Below, one piece after another: positions 1 through 5,650 of a stretch of DNA of 6,924 nt (the first letter of the stretch is position 1; each line of letters begins with the position of its first letter). The DNA comes from Fodinibacter sp045807225 (GTDB lineage: Bacteria > Actinomycetota > Actinomycetes > Actinomycetales > Dermatophilaceae): the NCBI GenBank assembly GCA_045807225.1, contig JBJMHU010000103.1, positions 1-6,924 of the forward strand, written 5' to 3'. A program made the translations under genes and the position numbers. Under the pieces are notes generated by a model. The model saw only the letters and a program-made list of their open reading frames with translations, was not told the origin of the DNA and searched no databases.

Positions 1-186
1 CACCTGACGCGGAGGACCAAGACCCGGGGCGCTTCACGTCGACTGCCCCCGACCGCGATGGGGACCCGGCAGCCCCCGGGCTCGAGAGGATCGGGAGGCC
101 TTCGGGTGTTGTCCCAGACCCTCGCCGTGACGGTGGGCCTGAACGTGGTGGCGATGGACCCGTCGATAGGTGTTGTGGCAACTGGG

Positions 187-213
187 GTCGGTCGGAAGAC
201 GATCCGGACCGAC
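187..213. repeat. Inverted repeat (hairpin) 1 of a tandem pair
   Basis: GTCGGTC at 187-193 is the exact reverse complement of GACCGAC at 207-213. Two further pairs (GG at 194-195 with CC at 204-205) form across a one-base bulge, leaving a short loop. It ends 4 bases before a second, stronger hairpin. No T-run follows on either strand, so a classical intrinsic terminator is not indicated. Function unknown. Confidence 0.45.
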
Positions 214-217
214 GTGC

Positions 218-244
218 TGATGGTCTCGGGAACGGAGACCATCA
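218..244. repeat. 10-bp perfect inverted repeat with 7-nt loop
   Basis: TGATGGTCTC at 218-227 is the exact reverse complement of GAGACCATCA at 235-244, around the loop GGGAACG. Three more pairs (GC-rich, 215-217 with 247-249) are possible after a two-base bulge on the right arm. It is one of the longest perfect short inverted repeats in the window. It lies about 180 bases beyond the 3' end of the minus-strand tRNA. It could be a factor-independent terminator without a U-run, a structured RNA element, or a protein-binding site; the sequence does not decide. Confidence 0.5.
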
Positions 245-421
245 CCAGCGATGGCTCCGAAGCGCAGCCCGCGCTGGGACGGGAGTGGCTGCAGTTGCTG
301 TCCCCGTCACGGATGTCGATCTTCTTCCGCGACTGTGCGAAAGGGCGGAAGGACGGCAGAGCCCTGTCGCCGCCCGGTTCGTTGTTGGAGCAGGCAAGGC
401 CGTTGACCAGCGAAGTCGGTG

Positions 422-495
422 CGCCCCCGGCAGGACTCGAACCTGCGACCTCGAGATTAGAAGGCTCTTGCTCTATCCGGCTGAGCTACGGGGGC
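422..495 (-). tRNA. tRNA-Arg (anticodon TCT)
   Basis: Read on the minus strand from 495, the 74 bases fold as a cloverleaf. The 7-bp acceptor is GCCCCCG (495-489) with CGGGGGC (429-423) and discriminator G at 422. The D arm is GCTC/GAGC with loop AGCCGGATA (invariant GG present). The T arm is GCAGG/CCTGC with the canonical loop TTCGAGT. The anticodon loop is CTTCTAA, so the anticodon is TCT, reading the AGA/AGG codons that are rare in this DNA. CCA is not encoded. The anticodon stem is odd: AGAGC against TCTCG gives only three central Watson-Crick pairs, with A27-G43 and C31-T39 mismatched. It may still be functional, or it may be decaying. A plausible -10 box lies upstream. Confidence 0.9.
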
Positions 496-526
496 CGGGC
501 GACCGGGCCCGCCGGACGCCGGGCTC

Positions 527-532
527 AGTGTA
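527..532 (-). promoter_or_regulatory. Putative -10 box for tRNA-Arg
   Basis: Reading the minus strand, TACACT lies about 31 bases upstream of the mature tRNA 5' end, a good fit to the actinobacterial TAnnnT -10 element. It would give a leader of about 25 nt to be removed by RNase P. I see no clear -35 hexamer. Confidence 0.4.
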
Positions 533-615
533 GGGCGCGTGCCCAGCGGCGCACCGGGCGAGCGGTGAGCGTGACGGCATCCGTGGACCGCGACCCGACG
601 GCGCACCCACCCGCC

Positions 616-621
616 TACGCT
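616..621 (+). promoter_or_regulatory. Putative -10 box of the methyltransferase gene (leaderless start)
   Basis: TACGCT ends 6 bases before GTG 628. There is no Shine-Dalgarno sequence before the gene, so transcription beginning at or near the start codon (a leaderless mRNA) is the simplest reading. The same arrangement is seen before 2122 and 6558. No convincing -35 is visible. Confidence 0.4.
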
Positions 622-627
622 GGCGCG

Positions 628-1467
628 GTGATGAACCTCCTGCGGCGCACCGCGTCGCTGCCCGGGGTGCGGGCGGTCCTGCTGAGCCCCCGCGTCCGCA
701 GGGTGCTGGCGTCGGTTCTCGCACTGCGGTTCCTGACCGCCGCGTGGGCGACCACCCGCCCCTTCGCGGTGCTCAGCGGAGAGCTGCTGGCACGGGGCCA
801 GATCCGCACCTACCGCATCCGCGCCACGGGGGTGCCGGTCGCCCTGCAGCACGGTCGCGACCTGGAGGCGCTGTTCGAGCTGTTCTCGCGCGGCGAGTAC
901 GACCCTCCGGTCCCGCTGCGCGACCGGCTCGGCCCGGATGCCGTGACGACCGTGCTCGACGTCGGCGCCAACGTCGGCATGTTCTCGGCCTGGGCGCGCG
1001 GACGCTGGCCCCAGGCCCGGATCGTCGCGGTCGAGCCGGCCCCCGAGAACGTCGCGGTGCTCGTGGAGCAGGCCGGCCAGGACGGGCGCACCGAGGTCGT
1101 GGTCGCGGCCGTCGCCCCGGCCGACGGGGAGACCGGGTTCGTCGAGGGCTGGGGGGCCGGCAGCCACGTGCCCTCGGATGCCGAGCAGCCCACCACCGTC
1201 GTGCGCACGGTCGACTGGTTCCCGTTGTTCGCCGCCGCCGACCTGGTGAAGATGGACATCGAGGGCGGCGAGTGGCCGGTGCTCACCGACCCGCGGCTGG
1301 CCGACCTGGAGCGGCTCACGCTCGTCATGGAGTACCACCGGGTCGGCGCTCCGTCGCTGCCGGCATCCGCGGCGGCCCGTGGCCTGCTCGAGGCGGCCGG
1401 CTTCGAGGTCGGCCACGAGACCCCCAACTACTGGGGCCACGGCACCCTGTGGGCTTGGAAGGGTTGA
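628..1467 (+). CDS. FkbM family SAM-dependent methyltransferase
   Basis: Probable S-adenosylmethionine-dependent methyltransferase of the FkbM type, a family acting mostly by O-methylation on sugars, polyketides or lipids; the substrate here cannot be inferred. From GTG 628 it is 279 aa, normal for the family. The SAM-binding motif I TVLDVGANVGMFS spans residues 108-120, the acidic end of strand 2 is VEP at 135-137, and the family signature VKMDIEGGEWPVL is at 207-219. Residues 1-50 are basic and hydrophobic, and a stretch near 26-42 could lie along the membrane. The frame stays open upstream to the window edge, but the conserved protein begins only here and a -10 box sits 6 bases before GTG. 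ATG 631 directly follows and is an equally possible start. It is a single gene, converging on thpR. Family assignment is firm, start moderately sure, substrate unknown. Confidence 0.85.
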   Translation: MMNLLRRTASLPGVRAVLLSPRVRRVLASVLALRFLTAAWATTRPFAVLSGELLARGQIRTYRIRATGVPVALQHGRDLEALFELFSRGEYDPPVPLRDRLGPDAVTTVLDVGANVGMFSAWARGRWPQARIVAVEPAPENVAVLVEQAGQDGRTEVVVAAVAPADGETGFVEGWGAGSHVPSDAEQPTTVVRTVDWFPLFAAADLVKMDIEGGEWPVLTDPRLADLERLTLVMEYHRVGAPSLPASAAARGLLEAAGFEVGHETPNYWGHGTLWAWKG

Positions 1468-1478
1468 GCCGTCGGCTC
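1466..1478. terminator. Weak hairpin between convergent genes
   Basis: GAGCC GTC GGCTC is a 5-bp perfect stem that overlaps the methyltransferase stop codon and fills most of the 16-base gap to the thpR stop. It could serve both convergent genes. There is no T-run and the stem is short, so this is tentative. Confidence 0.2.
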
Positions 1479-1483
1479 GGCCC

Positions 1484-2053
1484 TCACCCGCCCAGCGGTA
1501 GGCGAGCCAGCACCTCGTGCCGGGGACCGTGCCCTCGCTCCCGCGGCAGGTGCGAGGCCACCACGGCGACGTCCGAGGCGACCCACGCCGGCCCGGCATA
1601 CGTCGAGAGCACCCGCAGCCAGCGCGTGGCGTCCTGCGCCCACGAGAACCGGCCCAGGGTCAGGTGGGGGACGAACGCGCCACCCTCGGGTGCCGCCCCG
1701 GCCACCGCGCACGCCGACCGCACACCGCGCGCCAACCGGCCGAGGTCCTCGGCCGAGCCGGGCGCGCCCGCCACGCCGGCCCAGAGCACCTTGGCCCGCG
1801 TGACGTCCGGGAAGCAGCCGCCCCCGCTGACCGCCAGCTCGATCGGCCCCGTGCGGTCCGCCGCGAGCCCGACCCCCTCGACCACGTCCTCGACCACGCG
1901 GTCCGGCGCCGCACCCATGAACGCCAAGGTGAGGTGCCACCGGGCCGGTGAGGACCACCGCAGCTCCGGACCCGCTCCACGGCGCGCCGCGAGGAACTCG
2001 TCGAGGTGCTCCACGGCATCCACGGAGGGCTCGATCGCCACGAACATCCGCAT
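1484..2053 (-). CDS. thpR: RNA 2',3'-cyclic phosphodiesterase (2H family, LigT/ThpR)
   Basis: Member of the 2H phosphoesterase family (formerly 2'-5' RNA ligase, LigT), which opens 2',3'-cyclic phosphate ends on RNA to 2'-phosphates. The two catalytic HxT motifs are present: HLTLAF at residues 40-45 and HLTLGRF at 130-136. The 189-aa length, the N terminus MRMFVAIEPS and the ending EVLARLPLGG are typical. I chose ATG 2053 because family proteins begin MR-FVAI. The frame allows GTG 2074 and ATGs at 2065 and 2062, but these would add residues unlike the family; ATG 2047 would remove two. The gene converges with the methyltransferase and diverges from the GTPase pair. A possible -10 (GATGAT) lies 7 bases before ATG 2053. 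Its cellular RNA substrate in bacteria is not established. Confidence 0.9.
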   Translation of the reverse strand: MRMFVAIEPSVDAVEHLDEFLAARRGAGPELRWSSPARWHLTLAFMGAAPDRVVEDVVEGVGLAADRTGPIELAVSGGGCFPDVTRAKVLWAGVAGAPGSAEDLGRLARGVRSACAVAGAAPEGGAFVPHLTLGRFSWAQDATRWLRVLSTYAGPAWVASDVAVVASHLPRERGHGPRHEVLARLPLGG

Positions 2054-2060
2054 GACAAAC

Positions 2061-2066
2061 ATCATC
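2061..2066 (-). promoter_or_regulatory. Possible -10 box for thpR
   Basis: Read on the minus strand, GATGAT ends 7 bases before ATG 2053, the same spacing as the leaderless starts elsewhere in the window. It departs from TAnnnT at the first base, so it is a weak candidate. No Shine-Dalgarno sequence precedes the start. Confidence 0.25.
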
Positions 2067-2108
2067 CGCCGCACCCGGCATTGGCGGCCCGACCTGCGTA
2101 GGGGTCGT

Positions 2109-2114
2109 TAGGCT
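2109..2114 (+). promoter_or_regulatory. Putative -10 box of the GTPase operon (leaderless start)
   Basis: TAGGCT is followed by 7 bases and then GTG 2122, matching the spacing before ettA. No ribosome-binding site lies between, so a leaderless transcript for the first GTPase gene is likely. A TTGGCG at 2081-2086 is too far (22-base spacer) to be a good -35. Confidence 0.45.
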
Positions 2115-2121
2115 GGCGCTC

Positions 2122-3831
2122 GTGACGGTGGACGAAGACGTGGAGGCCCTGGTCTCCGCCGTCGAGGGGTTGCGGGAGGCCGTCGGGGGGGCATCGCTAC
2201 CTCTCGACGTCACCAGCCGTGCCCCGGCGGAGGCCTCCCGCCGTCAGCTCCTCCAGCAGCTCGACGACTACGTGCTGCCGCGCCTGCGCGCCATCGACGC
2301 ACCCCTGCTCGCGGTGGTCGGTGGGTCCACCGGTGCCGGCAAGTCGACCCTGGTCAACTCGGTGGTCGGCGCCCAGGTGAGCCGCTCCGGGGTGCTCCGG
2401 CCCACCACCACGTCACCGGTGCTGGTGCACCACCCCGACGACCGGCACTGGTTCGCCGACACCCGCATCCTCCCCGGGCTGGCGAGGGTCACCGGGCAGG
2501 ACACCGGCCAGAGCCAGCCGGGCACCGTGCGGCTCGTCGAGTCGAGCGCGCTGCCATCGGGCATGGCGCTGCTCGACGCCCCCGACATCGACTCGGTCGT
2601 CGCCGCCAACCGCGCCATCGCCACCCAGCTGCTCTCGGCCGCCGACCTCTGGCTCTTCGTGACCACGGCGGCGCGCTACGCGGATGCCGTGCCCTGGGAC
2701 CTCCTGCGCACGGCCGCCGACCGCGGCACCTCGGTCGCCATCGTGCTCGACCGCATCCCCCCGGATGCCGTGGCCGAGATCCGCCCGCACCTCGCCGCGA
2801 TGCTGCGCGAGCAGGGGCTGCCCACCGCTCCGATCTTCACGGTTCCCGAGACGACGCTCAGCGCCGAGGGCCGCCTGCCCGCGGATGCCGTGGAGCGGCT
2901 TCGCTCCTGGCTCCAGGCGCTGGCCAGCGACGCCCGCGCCCGCTCCATCGTGGTCGGGCAGACCCTGCGCGGCGCTGTGGACTCGCTCTCCGGGCGCACT
3001 GCCGAGCTCGTCGTCGCGAGCCGCGACCAGCACGACGCCGCGGTCTCACTGAGCAAGGCGGTCGACGAGTCGTTCACCGAGGCGCACCGGCGGGTCGACG
3101 CGGGCATGACCGACGGCACGCTGCTGCGCGGCGAGGTGCTCGCCCGCTGGCAGGAGTTCGTCGGCACCGGTGAGTTCTTCCGCCAGGTCGAGAGCACGAT
3201 CGCCCGGTGGCGCGACAAGGTCACCGCCGCGATCAAGGGCAACCCGCCGCCGTCCGACGACCTCGGCGAGGCGCTGCAGAGCGGGGTCGCCGCGCTGCTG
3301 CTCTCCAACGCCGAGACGGCGGCCTCCGAGACCGCCCGCGCATGGCGCCGGCTGCCGGGCGGCACCCAGATCCTGACGGCGCACCCCGACCTCAGCAAGC
3401 CGTCGCCGGGGCTGCGGCCCGATGTCGAGCGCCTCGTGCGCGACTGGCAGGGCGAGGTGCTCGAGCTGGTGCGCACCGAGGGCCAGGGCCGGCGCACCAA
3501 CGCGCGAATCGCGGCATACGGGCTCAACGCCATCGGCCTGTTCCTCATGCTCGTGGCGTTCAGCAGCACCTACGGCCTCACCGGTGCCGAGATCGGCATC
3601 GCCGGCGGCACGGCACTGCTCGCCCAGCGGGTGCTCGAGGCGATCTTCGGCGACCAGGCGGTGCGCGACATGGCGGCCAAGGCCCGGCGCAGCCTGCTCG
3701 ACCTCGCCGACGAGCTGTTTGCTTCCGAACGCGAGCGGTATGCCGCCGCGCTCGCCGAGGTGGCCGCGCCCGCCGACCAGCCCCAGCGCCTCGCGGCCGT
3801 GGCGGCCGAGCTGCGGGCGGTGGTGCGGTGA
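2122..3831 (+). CDS. Membrane-anchored dynamin-like GTPase, first of a pair
   Basis: P-loop GTPase of 569 aa with a membrane anchor. G1 is GGSTGAGKST at residues 67-76, followed by a switch region RPTTTSP (93-99) and G3 DAPDID at 152-157. The usual G4 NKxD is not there: the matching place reads IVLDRIP (207-213), keeping D210 but lacking the Asn. A long, mostly helical middle (about 270-455) leads to two close hydrophobic segments, about 463-481 and 484-505, joined by a very short loop, then a basic helical tail. Layout fits bacterial dynamin-like or YfjP-type GTPases that act on or at the membrane; the exact role is unknown. GTG 2122 was chosen for the -10 box 7 bases upstream. The last four bases overlap the next gene, so the two are probably co-translated and may form a hetero-complex. 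Confidence 0.8.
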   Translation: MTVDEDVEALVSAVEGLREAVGGASLPLDVTSRAPAEASRRQLLQQLDDYVLPRLRAIDAPLLAVVGGSTGAGKSTLVNSVVGAQVSRSGVLRPTTTSPVLVHHPDDRHWFADTRILPGLARVTGQDTGQSQPGTVRLVESSALPSGMALLDAPDIDSVVAANRAIATQLLSAADLWLFVTTAARYADAVPWDLLRTAADRGTSVAIVLDRIPPDAVAEIRPHLAAMLREQGLPTAPIFTVPETTLSAEGRLPADAVERLRSWLQALASDARARSIVVGQTLRGAVDSLSGRTAELVVASRDQHDAAVSLSKAVDESFTEAHRRVDAGMTDGTLLRGEVLARWQEFVGTGEFFRQVESTIARWRDKVTAAIKGNPPPSDDLGEALQSGVAALLLSNAETAASETARAWRRLPGGTQILTAHPDLSKPSPGLRPDVERLVRDWQGEVLELVRTEGQGRRTNARIAAYGLNAIGLFLMLVAFSSTYGLTGAEIGIAGGTALLAQRVLEAIFGDQAVRDMAAKARRSLLDLADELFASERERYAAALAEVAAPADQPQRLAAVAAELRAVVR

Positions 3832-5516
3832 GCCCGTTGCGGATGGGTTCGTCGCGGGGCGCCGTCGTCTCGGCCGAGCAGCTGTCGGCGGCGGCGACCT
3901 CGCTGGCTGCGGCCGTCGACGCCGGCGGCGAGCAGCTGCCCGCCGAGGGGCGGGAGCGGGCCCACTCCGTGGTCAGCAAGGTGTCCGAGCGCACCGCGCT
4001 GGTGGGGGGTCACACGGTGGTGGCCCTGGCAGGCGCAACCGGCAGCGGCAAGTCCTCACTGTTCAACGCCATGGTCGGCAGCCCCGTGGCCACCGTCGGC
4101 GTGCGGCGCCCGACGACGTCGACCCCCACGGCGGCCATCTGGGGTGAGGAGCCGGTCGGCGACCTGCTCGACTGGCTGGGGGTGGGAGCCCGGCACCTGG
4201 TGCCCATCACTGCCGACGTCGTCCCGAAGGGGGGCCGGCGAGGAGGGCCGGTCGGCCCGCTCGAGGGGCTCGTGCTGCTCGACCTGCCCGACTTCGACTC
4301 CCGCGAGACCGGCAACCGCACCGAGGCCGAGCGGGTGCTCGAGCTCGTCGACCTCTTCGTCTGGGTCACCGACCCGCAGAAGTACGCCGACGCCCGGCTG
4401 CACGACGACTACGTCGCGGCGCTTCGCAGCCACGAGGCCGTCACGATGGTGGTGTTCAACCAGGTCGACCGGCTCACCGCCGCCGAGGTGGAGGAGTGCC
4501 GAGCCGACCTGGTGCGGCTCATGGAGCGCGACGGCGTGCCACGGGTGGCGGTTCTCCCGACCTCGGTGACCACCGGTGCCGGTCTCGACGAGCTTCACCA
4601 ACGCCTCGCCAACGCCGTCGCCGGCCGCACGATGACCCGTGCGCGGCTGGCGGCTGACGTCCGCGCGGCAGCAGGGGCCCTGCACGAGCACGTGGCCGAC
4701 GGCGAGCCGGCGGTCGACGACGCCGCGCGCACCGAGCTGCTCGACGCCCTGGCCCGCAGCGCCGGCGTCCCCACCGTGGTGCAGGCCGTGGAGCGCGACT
4801 ACCGGATGGAGGCGGCTGCCAGCACCGGCTGGCCCTTCACCCGGTGGGTGCACCACCTGCGCCCCCGACCGCTGCGCCGGCTGCGGCTCGACGGCCGCGA
4901 CGTGGGGGTCACCGACGCCGACGTGCGCTCGGTGCTCGGCCGCTCCTCGCTGCCGCCCCCGAGCCCGGCCTCGCGAGCCGCGGTCGACCTCGCCACCCGC
5001 CGACTGGCCGACCGCGCCAGCACGTCGCTGCCCCACCCGTGGGCGGATGCCGTGGAACGCGCCGCCGACCCCCCCGGCCCCGCGCTGGGCGACGCGCTCG
5101 ACCGCGCAGTGGTGGGCACGTCGCTGTTCGCGCGCGTGCCGCTGTGGTGGCGCGTGGTGGGGTTGGTGCAGCTGGGGCTGGCCGCCGCGGCGCTGCTCGG
5201 ATTCCTCTGGCTGGCGCTGTACGTCGTCGTGGGGTGGGCCCAGCTCGACCAGGTGATCGGTGACCCGCCCACCTTCGGCGTCGTCCCGGTGCCACTGGTG
5301 CTGTTCGTCGGCGGGTTGCTCGGTGGGCTCCTGCTGGCCCTGGTCTCTCGATGGCTGGCTCGGATCGGTGGCCGGCGCCGAGGCCGGGTCATGGACGCCC
5401 GGCTGCGGACCTCGATCGACGAGGTCGCCCGGGTCGAGATCGTGCAGCCGGTCGAGCGGGTGCTCGAGCGGCACGCGGCGACCCGCCTGGCGCTCCGCCG
5501 CGCCGCCGAGGTCTGA
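3828..5516 (+). CDS. Membrane-anchored GTPase, second of the pair
   Basis: Second GTPase, 562 aa from GTG 3828, whose GTGA overlaps the stop of the first gene, a sign of translational coupling. The frame is open further upstream inside the first gene, but that part is shadow sequence. It has a full motif set: G1 GATGSGKSS at 69-77, switch Thr in RRPTTSTP (93-100), G3 DLPDFD at 152-157, G4 NQVD at 211-214, and a G5-like PTSVTTG at 244-250. KYADA (185-189) matches RYADA of the first protein at the same distance, so the two G domains are paralogous. Two membrane segments lie at about 443-468 and 484-507, followed by a basic stretch (ARIGGRRRGR, 511-520) and a helical tail. GTP binding and hydrolysis are expected; the process served is not known. 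It may be labelled a ribosome-binding GTPase or ABC protein by similarity searches. Confidence 0.82.
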   Translation: MSPLRMGSSRGAVVSAEQLSAAATSLAAAVDAGGEQLPAEGRERAHSVVSKVSERTALVGGHTVVALAGATGSGKSSLFNAMVGSPVATVGVRRPTTSTPTAAIWGEEPVGDLLDWLGVGARHLVPITADVVPKGGRRGGPVGPLEGLVLLDLPDFDSRETGNRTEAERVLELVDLFVWVTDPQKYADARLHDDYVAALRSHEAVTMVVFNQVDRLTAAEVEECRADLVRLMERDGVPRVAVLPTSVTTGAGLDELHQRLANAVAGRTMTRARLAADVRAAAGALHEHVADGEPAVDDAARTELLDALARSAGVPTVVQAVERDYRMEAAASTGWPFTRWVHHLRPRPLRRLRLDGRDVGVTDADVRSVLGRSSLPPPSPASRAAVDLATRRLADRASTSLPHPWADAVERAADPPGPALGDALDRAVVGTSLFARVPLWWRVVGLVQLGLAAAALLGFLWLALYVVVGWAQLDQVIGDPPTFGVVPVPLVLFVGGLLGGLLLALVSRWLARIGGRRRGRVMDARLRTSIDEVARVEIVQPVERVLERHAATRLALRRAAEV

Positions 5517-5523
5517 GCAGCGG

Positions 5524-5564
5524 TCGTCCACAGGGGGTGTTCCGGACCTCCCCTCGTCCACAGG
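5524..5564 (+). promoter_or_regulatory. Two DnaA-box-like repeats (TCGTCCACAGG)
   Basis: The 11-mer TCGTCCACAGG occurs twice in the same orientation, at 5524-5534 and 5554-5564, 30 bases apart, in the gap between the GTPase operon and ssb. Its first nine bases differ by one base from the high-G+C DnaA box TTGTCCACA. The second copy also starts a 6-bp inverted repeat (TCGTCC 5554-5559 with GGACGA 5570-5575). The repeats may bind DnaA or be a general intergenic motif of this genome. Confidence 0.4.
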
Positions 5565-5615
5565 TTCGGGGACGACGTTGTCGCCGTGGTGGTCTCGGCC
5601 CGAGGGTTGGCGCAG

Positions 5616-5636
5616 CGGCCCCGACGGACGGGGCCG
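5616..5636 (+). terminator. 8-bp GC hairpin just before the ssb ribosome-binding site
   Basis: CGGCCCCG (5616-5623) and CGGGGCCG (5629-5636) are perfect reverse complements around the loop ACGGA. The hairpin ends on the first G of the Shine-Dalgarno run. It may be a U-less terminator of the GTPase operon or a leader structure affecting ssb translation; position favours the latter if ssb is transcribed from upstream. No T-run follows. Confidence 0.4.
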
Positions 5637-5643
5637 GGGGAGG
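5637..5643 (+). promoter_or_regulatory. Strong Shine-Dalgarno sequence of ssb
   Basis: GGGGAGG lies 7 bases before ATG 5651 and fixes the ssb start. It is the only strong ribosome-binding site in the window, whereas neighbouring genes look leaderless or coupled. CCTCCCC at 5547-5553 is its exact complement and could mask it. Confidence 0.7.
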
Positions 5644-5650
5644 ACGCACG

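Larger units (their letters stand above)
1..421. other. No recognisable gene; possible decayed or foreign DNA beside tRNA-Arg
   Basis: I recognise no gene here. Two opposite frames stay open across the whole stretch (the plus frame that later carries the methyltransferase, and one minus frame). They share the same third codon position, which is about 82% G+C, but positions 1 and 2 are nearly equal (about 60% and 58%), so neither shows a convincing coding pattern. In the plus frame, residues encoded near 142-180 read VVAMDPSIGVVATG, faintly like the DPS...TG start of RuvC-type nucleases; this is too weak to name. G+C is about 67% by hand count, a little below the genes to the right. The stretch touches the 3' end of tRNA-Arg, a common integration position, so it could be the end of an inserted element or its scar. 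It also contains two strong hairpins, listed separately. Confidence 0.4.

Noticed and set aside
285..533. Small plus-strand reading frame containing CAPGRTRTCDLEIRRLLLYP
   Set aside because: It reads the antisense of tRNA-Arg; this is a known type of false protein caused by tRNA genes.
58..627. Upstream extension of the methyltransferase frame
   Set aside because: It crosses the tRNA antisense strand and shows no homology to FkbM proteins; the conserved protein and a -10 box support a start at 628 or 631.
744..2111. Plus-strand frame overlapping the methyltransferase and thpR
   Set aside because: Shadow frame: Arg-rich, motif-free and crossing two genes with clear catalytic motifs.
2185..2191. 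Run of seven G near the start of the first GTPase gene as a phase-variation tract
   Set aside because: Short G runs are common at this base composition and nothing else suggests switching.
3207..3827. Upstream extension of the second GTPase frame
   Set aside because: It lies inside the first GTPase gene, has Arg/Gly/Pro-rich shadow composition, and GTG 3828 overlaps the stop in the usual way.
4056..5561. Long minus-strand open frames opposite the second GTPase and ssb (also 4799-6571 and 457-1599)
   Set aside because: Their Arg-, Pro-, Gly- and His-rich translations have no recognisable motif and sit opposite well-supported genes; long antisense frames are expected at this G+C.
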